NCBI GenBank assembly: GCA_002493305.1
Contig: DKYJ01000018.1
Coordinates: 1 to 29,914 of the forward strand
From: Clostridiales bacterium UBA7103
GTDB taxonomy: Bacteria > Bacillota > Clostridia > Oscillospirales > Oscillospiraceae
Length of the DNA: 29,914 nucleotides
Direction of reading: 5' to 3'
The translations under genes and the position numbers were made by a program. Below, piece by piece: positions 22,547 to 29,914 of the stretch (positions within the stretch are counted from its first letter, which is position 1; each line of letters opens with the position of its first letter). The notes beneath the pieces were generated by a model. That model did not search any database and was not told where the DNA came from. It saw only the letters and a program-made list of their open reading frames with translations.

Positions 22547-25228
22547 TCATCTGCAATCGGCAAACAGGACGTCCTTTGTCATCGGGCTCAGGCCCAGCTT
22601 GTTCAACACCTTGTAAATGAAGCTGCGCCTCGTGGCATCTTCAAAAACACCGACCAGAGCTGATCCCGGGGAATAATCAAAGTCAAGCCGGACCGTGAAC
22701 AGCTGACCGGCGGAGTTTTCAATGGGCTGGAACTCCATATACGTCCAGTTGTCGTGGACATATCTCTCCATATCCACTACACACTCACGCAGCTTTATCC
22801 CTTCGCTGAAGATGCTGACCGTGATTTTGCCGCTGGCTTCGCCGAAGGACGCAAAGCAGATTCCCAATTTGGAAAACTCCGCGGCGCGGCAGCTTATCCT
22901 GTATTTCTTCGTCTTTGCGATACCGCCTGTAAAGGAAAGCGGCACCTCAGCCAAAGAACGGCGGCTGTCAAGCCCGATCTCTAATGCTTCATCAACGCAG
23001 CTTTTGGGGAAGCCATATCTGCATATGGCTCTCATCATTTCCTTTGCGCCCGCTTCCGGTGAATATTTATGGATCACATCTTCAAGCGCATTATTAGAAA
23101 TGAATTTCCGCAGGCTTTCATCTTCGATCAGTCTGCACATAGCCTCATACCACGCGTCTGCTGAATTTTCAGTCAAAAGGCCGTTCCATTCATGCTTAAC
23201 GCAGTAATAAGCGTCAACGTCGCTGTAAATACCCGCTATGCCAAAGCTGCTGTATTCACGATATTTATTGTTTGTTTTTGCAGAGTTAAAAAGAGTTTGC
23301 TTCAAAGGCGCTAAGGCAATATCCCACTTTCTTTGTGCAAGAAAAACCCTGAAATCATCATAATCCGATATAAACTCAAAATGCTCAACATTGGGAAGAT
23401 CCTTCAGGGATTCGGGTATATATCCTATAAATTCAAAACGCACGGAATCCCCGTATTTTGAGATGACACGCTCAATTGCCGGGGCGACAACTTCAAAATC
23501 ACCGTCGCGGAGCAGGGTTCCCATGAAGCCGATCACGGTTTTTCCGTCCGTACGCTCTGCGTTCTCGATCAGCTTTCTGTTATCCGGCTGCACGTTGCTC
23601 AGTCTTGCGATTTTATTTGTTAACTTCCGGCCAAAATGATACAGCCCACCGCTGTAAACAAAAACAGCGGTACTGTCACGGAACATACGCTCATACTGTT
23701 CATTTTGCCATTCCTCGTGTATCGCAACCCCATTCTCAAACCTGAGGCCACAGTAATTATCGTCGATCAGCCAAATAAACGGTTTTTTCCTGTGAATCGT
23801 TTTCTTCAGTATGGAATATACGAAATCATCATAAAACCTGACGCAAAGCACCGCGTCGTATTCAGACAGCATGTCATCTGAATACATAATTGGCTGTATG
23901 GCGTCATAATCCAGAACCTTGTATTCTTTTAATATATCGAAATAAATTTTCACGCACAAAATATACGTTGGCATAGCCGCATCCGGATAGATGACCAAAA
24001 TCTTTTTGTGCGGAAATTTATTGATGCTTTCTCCGACTATACTTTCATACAAGCCATTGAAGAAAACTGCGTTCTTTTCAAGGTGAACAGGCGTGGACAA
24101 AACACTGTCAAAAAGATCTGAAAATTTGGAAACATATTGTTTTGCTGAAAATGTTGATTCAACAATTATCCGGGATTGCGCAGACATCTCTCTGAACTTA
24201 TCTGGATTCTGCAGCAGCCACACCATTTTTTCAGCCATTTCCTCCGGCGTTTCACACAGGAAACCGTTTTCCCCATCGGAAACCAGCTGCGCCGTGCCCT
24301 CATTCAAAGTGCATAGCACGGGCATTCCACTTGACATTGCCTCCAAAACCGAAAGAGGGAGATTCTCAGTAATTGAGCTGTTGATATACAGGTTAAATGA
24401 ACCAAGGTATTCGCTGATATCATCTCTATATGATTCCATGGAAACATTATCTTCCAGTGAATATGAATTTATCAACTTTTTCAAATAATCACAGTATCCC
24501 TTTTCACCCGGCCCGGTCATGGTGAAATGAATATGTGACAGCATCTCCGGGTTTTTCTCTTTAAGATATGCCAAGGCTCTGATCACGAAATCCTGCTGCT
24601 TATTCTGATTAAAATGGCCAACGCATATCATGTTAAGCTTCAGATCATCTTCTATTTCCCTTTGTTTGTATGCGAATTTTTCGGTATCCACTCCGTTATA
24701 AATATAACAGGAGTTGTCAATATACCTGCTGAAAGCATCATGCAATAATTTGGAGCAGCACACCACTTTCTCAGACATTTTCCCCATCAATGTATACAGA
24801 AAATCCCTGCTCTCATTTTGCATACTGGTATAAATGTTCGGCACAAACTGCGCATGCCAGAAATAAATATGGGGAACACCGCAAATCGCCGCCGCGAACG
24901 CGCCGTCCATCGCAACGCTTGTATTTGTGACCACCAGGTCTATTCTATTATCTTCAATAATATGTACTAAGGGATCTACCCTATCCCTTAGAGTGGGCAA
25001 AACCTGCAATATATCTGAACCTGAAAAGCCTATCGGGAACCACCAGATAAGCGGCAATTCGTAGCAAAGGATACCCTCTTCTTCAAATTTTTCTTTTAAC
25101 AACGCATTTTCTGGAAAGACGACAACTGGAGAAAATCTATTTCTGTCAAGCCCTAAAACCAATTCTTCTAAGCATACATCGATCCCGGCATGCCCTCCAG
25201 TGGGAGATACAAATAAAATTCTCTTCAT
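22547..25228 (-). CDS. Multi-domain protein with two glycosyltransferase-like regions
   Basis: An 893-residue protein. Residues 1-375 are a GT4-type glycosyltransferase of the GT-B fold: FVSPTGGHAGID near the N-terminus, ICVGHFNQNKQQD at 201-213, and ENLPLSVLEAMSSG at 288-301, with E288 and E296 giving the EX7E motif. Residues about 408-735 are a second GT-B-like region that begins ILVIYPDAAMPTYIL and has IALAPLKQTLFNSAKTNNKY at 637-656 and SSFGIAGIYSDVDAYYCVKH at 660-679. Residues about 765-870 look like a beta-sandwich. The middle region resembles the neighbouring gene at 26790-27965. The second region lacks EX7E. It is cytoplasmic, probably adding two sugars to the growing polymer. Base composition is visibly more AT-rich than its neighbours. 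Confidence 0.9.
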   Translation of the reverse strand: MKRILFVSPTGGHAGIDVCLEELVLGLDRNRFSPVVVFPENALLKEKFEEEGILCYELPLIWWFPIGFSGSDILQVLPTLRDRVDPLVHIIEDNRIDLVVTNTSVAMDGAFAAAICGVPHIYFWHAQFVPNIYTSMQNESRDFLYTLMGKMSEKVVCCSKLLHDAFSRYIDNSCYIYNGVDTEKFAYKQREIEDDLKLNMICVGHFNQNKQQDFVIRALAYLKEKNPEMLSHIHFTMTGPGEKGYCDYLKKLINSYSLEDNVSMESYRDDISEYLGSFNLYINSSITENLPLSVLEAMSSGMPVLCTLNEGTAQLVSDGENGFLCETPEEMAEKMVWLLQNPDKFREMSAQSRIIVESTFSAKQYVSKFSDLFDSVLSTPVHLEKNAVFFNGLYESIVGESINKFPHKKILVIYPDAAMPTYILCVKIYFDILKEYKVLDYDAIQPIMYSDDMLSEYDAVLCVRFYDDFVYSILKKTIHRKKPFIWLIDDNYCGLRFENGVAIHEEWQNEQYERMFRDSTAVFVYSGGLYHFGRKLTNKIARLSNVQPDNRKLIENAERTDGKTVIGFMGTLLRDGDFEVVAPAIERVISKYGDSVRFEFIGYIPESLKDLPNVEHFEFISDYDDFRVFLAQRKWDIALAPLKQTLFNSAKTNNKYREYSSFGIAGIYSDVDAYYCVKHEWNGLLTENSADAWYEAMCRLIEDESLRKFISNNALEDVIHKYSPEAGAKEMMRAICRYGFPKSCVDEALEIGLDSRRSLAEVPLSFTGGIAKTKKYRISCRAAEFSKLGICFASFGEASGKITVSIFSEGIKLRECVVDMERYVHDNWTYMEFQPIENSAGQLFTVRLDFDYSPGSALVGVFEDATRRSFIYKVLNKLGLSPMTKDVLFADCR

Positions 25229-25253
25229 CCTAAGCCCAATTCTCCTTAATTTT

Positions 25254-25991
25254 TTATTGCAGCTGGTTATCTAAATATCTCCTTGTCACCTCTTCAGGTG
25301 CTCCATCCATTATAACATTCCCGCGCTCAAGCCAGATACAGCGGTTGCACATTTCAACAGCCTGCTGCATACTGTGCGTTACATAGATCATGATTTTTGC
25401 GGTGTTGACCAATTCGTGCAGCCTTTGTGTCGCTTTGCTGATAAACTCCGCGTCTCCCGCCGCAACGACCTCATCAAGCAGCAGAATATCCGGTTCAATA
25501 GACGTTGACACAGAAAACGCCAAGCGTGCAAACATACCGGAGGAATAGTATTTGACCGGCATATTCAGAAATTCACCAAGCCCTGAAAACTCGGCGATCT
25601 CACGCATCTTGGCGCGGATCGTGTTCGGGGTCTCGCCAAGCATAAGGCCCCGCAGATATATATTATCCCAGCCGTTGGACTCCATTTCAAAGCCCGTCGC
25701 CAGCTCAAACATGCTGGAAATGCGCCCGTTAACTGTGGCTTCGCCTGAGGTAGGCGGATAAATGCCGGCTATCATTTTCAAAAGGCTGGATTTCCCGGCG
25801 CCATTGTGCCCAATTATGGCGACCCGGTCACCGTCATGAAAAGAGATGTTCAAATCACGCAGCGCGTGAACGCTGCCGTCCGTTCCATAGTTGTTGAAAC
25901 GGTTGCTTCCGGGGATCAGGACATCCTTGATACGCTTATCTCTCCATACCTTAAAGACCAGATCAACATGGTCAAGTATGATCTCACTCAT
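25254..25991 (-). CDS. wzt: Polysaccharide ABC exporter, ATP-binding protein (Wzt/TagH/RgpD-type)
   Basis: A 245-residue ATPase that powers export of an undecaprenyl-linked polysaccharide. It has the Walker A GHNGAGKS at 61-68, a FELATGFEMESNGWDNIYLRG segment at 95-115 that is typical of Wzt/TagH rather than of drug exporters, the signature YSSGM at 149-153, Walker B ILLLDE at 169-174 and the switch H206. The C-terminal carbohydrate-binding domain of long Wzt proteins is absent, so it resembles TagH or RgpD-like short forms, where export does not read a terminal sugar. It lies 10 bases from the permease gene, forming one transporter with it. Confidence 0.94.
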   Translation of the reverse strand: MSEIILDHVDLVFKVWRDKRIKDVLIPGSNRFNNYGTDGSVHALRDLNISFHDGDRVAIIGHNGAGKSSLLKMIAGIYPPTSGEATVNGRISSMFELATGFEMESNGWDNIYLRGLMLGETPNTIRAKMREIAEFSGLGEFLNMPVKYYSSGMFARLAFSVSTSIEPDILLLDEVVAAGDAEFISKATQRLHELVNTAKIMIYVTHSMQQAVEMCNRCIWLERGNVIMDGAPEEVTRRYLDNQLQ

Positions 25992-26001
25992 AGCAGATAA
26001 T

Positions 26002-26787
26002 TTACAGCTTGAAAGCTATTCCTTTCTTGTTCTTCATGACCAGATAAACACCGAGGCAGAACACTATCACCGTCAGAGCAACGGCAACAGCATACACGCT
26101 CCAATGGGGGATGACCTCGCCCTGGAGCGGGACTTTAACGATCTCAAGAATGTAATAGAAGGGGTTGACCAGATATACGCCCGCAAAGCCGCGGGAGGCC
26201 AGCATTTCCGGTGAAAAAATTATAGGAGTTGCATAGAACAGGCCCTGAAAGACAAGGCTCTGCATCATTTGATAGTCACGGACATTCAGATTTATGGAGG
26301 CTGAGATATTCGCAAGACCCCAGCAGAAGAAGAACATAATGATAAGGCCCGGGATCGTCATCAGCATGATAGGGCCGATCTTTCCCGGCTGGAGCACAAG
26401 ATATATCCCTATGAATGCCAGAAGAGCATATAAAAGATTGATGAAATTCAGCATCATCACTCTCAGCGGGAATATCTGCGCGTTGACATTTGTCTGCTTG
26501 AGATAGCCCTCGGCGCCGATAAAGGCCATGGTCGCTCCGTCAGCGGTACCGCTGATGAACAGCCATGGGTTCAAACCTGAAAAAATCAGCGGCACAAACA
26601 CTCTCGGGTCAGAACCGAAAATGATCGAATACACTCCGCCGATTATAACTGACAGCGCCGTCGGCATTAAAATCGCCCAGAGAACGCCAAGCTTTGACTT
26701 GCGGTATTTCATTTGCAGGTCTTTATTTACAAAGCCCCAAAGGATAAACCTGTCACGCCATATTCCCTTGAAAAAATCAACAAACAA
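26002..26787 (-). CDS. wzm: Polysaccharide ABC exporter permease (Wzm/TagG/RgpC-type)
   Basis: A 261-residue ABC-2 type permease with about six hydrophobic segments. Typical features are WRDRFILWGFVNKDLQMKYR at about 10-29, SKLGVLWAILMPTALSVIIGG at 30-51, and ISASINLNVRDYQMMQSL near 168-185, with YATPIIFS following. It is the membrane half of the exporter that carries finished polysaccharide across the cytoplasmic membrane. It starts at TTG 26787, just past the stop of the upstream glycosyltransferase, using AAGGA there. A short gap (10 bases) leads to the ATPase, so the transporter genes are coupled. Confidence 0.93.
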   Translation of the reverse strand: MFVDFFKGIWRDRFILWGFVNKDLQMKYRKSKLGVLWAILMPTALSVIIGGVYSIIFGSDPRVFVPLIFSGLNPWLFISGTADGATMAFIGAEGYLKQTNVNAQIFPLRVMMLNFINLLYALLAFIGIYLVLQPGKIGPIMLMTIPGLIIMFFFCWGLANISASINLNVRDYQMMQSLVFQGLFYATPIIFSPEMLASRGFAGVYLVNPFYYILEIVKVPLQGEVIPHWSVYAVAVALTVIVFCLGVYLVMKNKKGIAFKL

Positions 26788-26789
26788 AT

Positions 26790-27965
26790 TTATTCGTCCT
26801 TCCTGCGTCTGAAATATTTCCAGATTTTACGGATCGCCTTGAACGCCAGCACGCCGATGGCCGCCAGCCCGTAACGCTGGAAATTATAGCGCACCCGTTC
26901 GTAATAAAGCGAAAATAAAGGCATAAACAGCGGCCAGTGCACTTTACCCTCCGGAGCCTTATAGCTTACCAGCTCCGGTATACTGCTATACAGCAGCTCC
27001 CCTATGGCTTGCGCTGAAAAATCACTCCGCAGCTGTTCCGCCGCCTGTTCAGCGCATTGCTCAAGACGCTGCCTGTCAGATGCCGCTTCAAGGATCGCGT
27101 CATACCAGGCGTCCGGCGTAGTATCACAGAGAAAGCCGTTGACCTGATCCCGCACGACCAACGTGTACGGCGGCTGGTCTGCATATATTCCGACTATGCC
27201 CATGGAGGCATACTCAATAAACTTGTTATAATACTTGCAGCGGTAGAAAAATCCCTCTTTTATCGGGGCAAGGCCAAGACAGAATTGACCGTTTCGAACA
27301 AACGCCCTGTATTTTTCGTAAGAGTCCATAAACGGTAAATGCCGGACGTTATCCAAAGTTCCCAGTCCCGGGTTCACACCGATAAAAGTAAATTGAAACC
27401 TGCCCGGGTAGTCCTCGCTGATGCGCCTGACTGCCGGTGACAGCTGCTCGCGAACCATTCGCTCATGATCTGTCGACCCGGCATAAAGCACATCGACGCG
27501 CTCTTCGCAAAACTTTTCAGTTGAAAAATCCACTACCTGCGCCGGGACACGGCCAACAACCGTTCTTTCGCACCAAACCTTATATTTCTCCGCGATTTGG
27601 GCATTGACCGTCCACAGGACATCACAATGCCGCAAAGTCTCCTCAATATGCTTTTTCGCGCCCAGCTTTATGGCAAAGTCCGCAGACGGGATCTCAGGCG
27701 GCATATCCGCCAGATCATCGTCCAGAAAATAGATACAAAAACGCCCCGAGGCCTTCGCGACCTTGACAAGCTTTTCGCTCGTGGCTCCGATCCCGCGCAC
27801 GGAAATAAAAATATCGCACCATTCAATGTCTTTTTTCCGGATCCTGTCCGTTTCGCGAAATTGGACATCGCACCCGCCCCGGCTTACCCAAAACCGCAGC
27901 GGATCAAGCACACCGACCCGGACAGAGGCTATCAGCTCCGGGCACTCAACCAGAATATTCGTCAT
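26790..27965 (-). CDS. GT4/CgeB-like glycosyltransferase
   Basis: A 391-residue GT-B-fold protein. The N-terminal half (1-145) is poorly conserved and includes FLDDDLADMP near 80-89. The C-terminal half has VLYAGSTDHERM at 159-170, FTFIGVNPG at 192-200, GLAPIKEGFFYRCKYYNKFI at 231-250 and SMGIVGIYADQPPY at 254-267, all related to the second region of the gene at 22547-25228. A basic, partly hydrophobic end (about 360-391, FKAIRKIWKYFRRRKDE) may attach it to the membrane surface. Its ATG shares a base with the stop of the preceding GT2 gene (TAATG), so the pair is coupled. Sugar and acceptor cannot be inferred. Confidence 0.85.
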   Translation of the reverse strand: MTNILVECPELIASVRVGVLDPLRFWVSRGGCDVQFRETDRIRKKDIEWCDIFISVRGIGATSEKLVKVAKASGRFCIYFLDDDLADMPPEIPSADFAIKLGAKKHIEETLRHCDVLWTVNAQIAEKYKVWCERTVVGRVPAQVVDFSTEKFCEERVDVLYAGSTDHERMVREQLSPAVRRISEDYPGRFQFTFIGVNPGLGTLDNVRHLPFMDSYEKYRAFVRNGQFCLGLAPIKEGFFYRCKYYNKFIEYASMGIVGIYADQPPYTLVVRDQVNGFLCDTTPDAWYDAILEAASDRQRLEQCAEQAAEQLRSDFSAQAIGELLYSSIPELVSYKAPEGKVHWPLFMPLFSLYYERVRYNFQRYGLAAIGVLAFKAIRKIWKYFRRRKDE

Positions 27966-28954
27966 TATTCAGTACCGCAACGTTCCATACAGTAGTTGTA
28001 TTTTCCCAAGACATACAAGACCCTGAACAGCGCAGAGTCCAGGGACGACTGCCTGTATACCTTACAAGTCAGCGCATATCCAATTCTTTTGAAGCAGGAG
28101 CTCATGGCGGCAAAATATCGCCGCGTCTCAGCGCGGTATTCCTCCGGCATGTCTGCTTCATACCGGAGGAAAAAATCTGCCAGCTGGACGGATATGGCGT
28201 TAGCCTTTTGGCTTTTCAGATTGCGGAATCTCTGTCTTGTTTTCTTCAAAAACGAAGTGTTATAACCCACGCAGTTTCCGCTGTGCTGGCGGTGCCGCAC
28301 CGTAAATTCCCCGGCAAAGCAGATTTTGCCGACAGTAGCCGCCGCCAAATAGAACCACCAGTCAACCGCATGGATCTCAGCGGCGCCATGCCGGAGAATC
28401 ACATCACGAAGACTGCGGTTCATCACCTGTGTATGCCCGGGCAGGACATTCTGCACCACCGCGTTGTAATACCCGACGCCCTTGTTAGGGTGCAGAGTGC
28501 TGCCCATGGGATTCAGGTTCTCGTCAACAATTTGGGAAAGTGAGGCAAAGAGCACCGGGATATCCCCGTCACCCTGTGTTTTGGCAATGCCCGCTATTGA
28601 TTTTTCCAGCTTGTCGGGAAGCCAGACATCATCCTGATCGCTGAGCGCAAAATATTCACACTCGCTGTCGCTGTTCTCCAGCAGCCACCAATAGCTGGCA
28701 TTGACACCGCAGTTTTCCCCATAACATACAGTAAACCCGTCTTTTTGCTCATATTCCCGCAGTATCTCCCTCGTGCCGTCCGTTGAGCCGTCGTCACGGA
28801 TCAAAACCGAACACATGGAAAAATTTTTCTGGGAAATATAACTGTCCAGCTGTTCTCTGAGGTACTTTTCCCCATTATATGTGGACAGAAGAATCTGGAG
28901 GACAGGCTTATCTGTTTTTGTACATCCGCTCATAATAGTTTTGATATTCTCCAC
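27965..28954 (-). CDS. GT2 glycosyltransferase (RgpB/rhamnosyltransferase-like)
   Basis: A 329-residue GT-A-fold enzyme. It has ILLSTYNGEKYLREQLDSY at 21-39, IRDDGSTDGTREIL at 52-65, SDQDDVWLPDKL at 105-116 and a histidine-rich HRQHSGNC near 237-244, matching the family that adds rhamnose or similar sugars to cell-wall polymers. The DDGS and DQDD motifs bind the nucleotide sugar and metal. The start is uncertain: GTG 28954 overlaps rfbB by 47 bases, and ATG 28933 is also in frame; both lack a strong ribosome site and translation is probably coupled to rfbB. With rfbB next door, rhamnose transfer is the best guess. Confidence 0.9.
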   Translation of the reverse strand: MENIKTIMSGCTKTDKPVLQILLSTYNGEKYLREQLDSYISQKNFSMCSVLIRDDGSTDGTREILREYEQKDGFTVCYGENCGVNASYWWLLENSDSECEYFALSDQDDVWLPDKLEKSIAGIAKTQGDGDIPVLFASLSQIVDENLNPMGSTLHPNKGVGYYNAVVQNVLPGHTQVMNRSLRDVILRHGAAEIHAVDWWFYLAAATVGKICFAGEFTVRHRQHSGNCVGYNTSFLKKTRQRFRNLKSQKANAISVQLADFFLRYEADMPEEYRAETRRYFAAMSSCFKRIGYALTCKVYRQSSLDSALFRVLYVLGKYNYCMERCGTE

Positions 28955-29914
28955 TTATGATCTCTTCCCACCAGCTCCGGTTCTCCAGATACCACCGGAT
29001 GGTCTTCTGTATGCCGTTTTCAAATTTGGTCTCCGGCAGCCAGCCCAGCTCCGAGTGGATAAAGCTGGGGTCGATAGCATAACGCATATCGTGGCCCTTG
29101 CGGTCAGTCACATATGTGATAAGGCTCTCAGGCTTATCCAGTGCGCCGCAGATGAGCTTTACAATGTCAATATTGCGCATCTCGTTGTGCCCGCCGATGT
29201 TGTACACCTGACCGACCTTTCCCTTTTGCAGGATAAGGTCTATGGCAGCGCAGTGATCCTCCACATACAGCCAGTCGCGGACGTTAAGCCCCTCGCCATA
29301 TACAGGCAGAGCCTTGTCCGCCAGAGCGTTGGCTATCATCAGCGGGATCAGCTTCTCCGGGAACTGATATGGGCCATAGTTATTGGAGCATCTGGAAATG
29401 GTGATGGGCAGGCCATAGGTACGCTGATAGGCGTTGCACAACAGATCAGCCGACGCCTTGGAGGCTGAATAAGGGCTGGAGGTGTGCAGCGGAGTCTTTT
29501 CTGTAAAGAACAGATCCGGTCTGTCAAGCGGCAGGTCACCATACACCTCGTCGGTGGATACCTGGTGATACCGCTCCACACCGAACTTCCGGCAGGCGTC
29601 AAGCAAGACCTGCGTTCCCATAACATTGGTCATCAGGAAGATGCCCGGGTCTTCAATGGAGCGATCCACATGGCTTTCCGCCGCGAAGTTTACCACGACG
29701 TCCGGCCTCTCCTCTTCAAACACTCTGTTGACCGTATCACGATCTGCAATGTCGCCGCGAATAAACTTGAAATTTGGCTCGTCCATCACAGAGGCAAGGG
29801 TCGCCATGTTGCCCGCATATGTAAGCTTATCAAAGCAGACAAGCTCATAATCCGGGTGCTTTTTTTCCATGTAAAATATGAAATTGCTTCCGATAAATCC
29901 GGCGCCGCCGGTAA
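28908..29914 (-). CDS. rfbB: dTDP-glucose 4,6-dehydratase (5' end cut by the window)
   Basis: The enzyme makes dTDP-4-keto-6-deoxyglucose, the second step of dTDP-rhamnose synthesis. The frame stays open to the right edge, where the bases encode TGGAGFIGSNF, the NAD-binding motif; only a few residues at the N-terminus are missing. STDEVYGDL, with the catalytic Asp and Glu, and YSASKASADLL, with the catalytic Tyr and Lys, are intact, and ISRCSNNYGPYQFPEKLIP is diagnostic for RfbB. The C-terminus ends in EYQNYYERMYKNR. An internal ATG at 29870 should not be taken as the start. It provides substrate for RfbC and for the RfbD encoded at 5068-5907. RfbA and RfbC probably lie to the right. Confidence 0.96.
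   Translation of the reverse strand, partial: TGGAGFIGSNFIFYMEKKHPDYELVCFDKLTYAGNMATLASVMDEPNFKFIRGDIADRDTVNRVFEEERPDVVVNFAAESHVDRSIEDPGIFLMTNVMGTQVLLDACRKFGVERYHQVSTDEVYGDLPLDRPDLFFTEKTPLHTSSPYSASKASADLLCNAYQRTYGLPITISRCSNNYGPYQFPEKLIPLMIANALADKALPVYGEGLNVRDWLYVEDHCAAIDLILQKGKVGQVYNIGGHNEMRNIDIVKLICGALDKPESLITYVTDRKGHDMRYAIDPSFIHSELGWLPETKFENGIQKTIRWYLENRSWWEEIISGEYQNYYERMYKNR

Noticed and set aside
1..29914. CRISPR arrays, tRNA or rRNA genes, insertion sequences, phage genes
   Set aside because: No regularly spaced repeats, cloverleaf-like sequence, transposase or phage motif was seen on either strand.

Overview
The window looks like a chromosome segment of a low-to-moderate GC Firmicute, most likely a gut Clostridia of the Oscillospiraceae or a near relative. 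The main evidence is the gene order asp23 - nusB - xseA - xseB - ispA - dxs - tlyA - nadK - argR - recN, a classic Firmicutes arrangement. AGGAGG-type ribosome binding sites, several TTG and GTG starts and a C_GCAxxG_C_C protein fit the same picture. The genus assignment is inference. No RNA genes, CRISPR arrays, insertion sequences or attachment sites were seen, and no gene-free stretch exceeds about 190 bases.

Positions 1-6805 are read on the + strand. A DeoR-type regulator (118-894) is followed by a small envelope-linked operon with its own promoter: XpaC-like protein, TelA-like protein, a LemA-like secreted protein and a TPM-domain membrane protein with a glycine-rich tail (1071-4481). 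Then come a YbaK/EbsC aminoacyl-tRNA deacylase, an RfbD dTDP-rhamnose synthase and an unusual GrpB-inorganic pyrophosphatase fusion. The block ends at a strong two-way terminator (6816-6865).

Everything from 6874 to the right edge is read on the - strand. From 18499 down to 6874 is a long housekeeping operon: Asp23, NusB, exonuclease VII (two subunits), farnesyl diphosphate synthase, DXP synthase, TlyA rRNA methylase, NAD kinase, ArgR, RecN, a ketopantoate-reductase-like enzyme, a C_GCAxxG_C_C protein and tyrosyl-tRNA synthetase. Most genes overlap or nearly touch. The exception is a 149-base structured gap before ispA. Upstream lies a single-gene unit for a small multidrug export family protein (18690-19169), with a consensus promoter and its own terminator.

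From 29914 to 19278 is a cell-surface polysaccharide cluster: RfbB (cut by the window edge), a GT2 glycosyltransferase, a GT4-like glycosyltransferase, the Wzm/Wzt ABC exporter pair, an 893-residue multi-domain glycosyltransferase, a small two-helix membrane protein, a GNAT-DegT fusion for amino-sugar synthesis, and an MBL-fold hydrolase at the end. RfbB here and RfbD at the left imply a dTDP-rhamnose-containing polymer. Its chain would be assembled on the cytoplasmic face and exported by Wzm/Wzt. RfbA and RfbC are not in the window.

The most unusual items are two enzyme fusions (GrpB-PPase and GNAT-DegT), the tandem glycosyltransferase that shares a domain with its neighbour, the uncharacterised XpaC/TelA/LemA-like/TPM unit, and the possible switchable structure that masks the ispA ribosome binding site.
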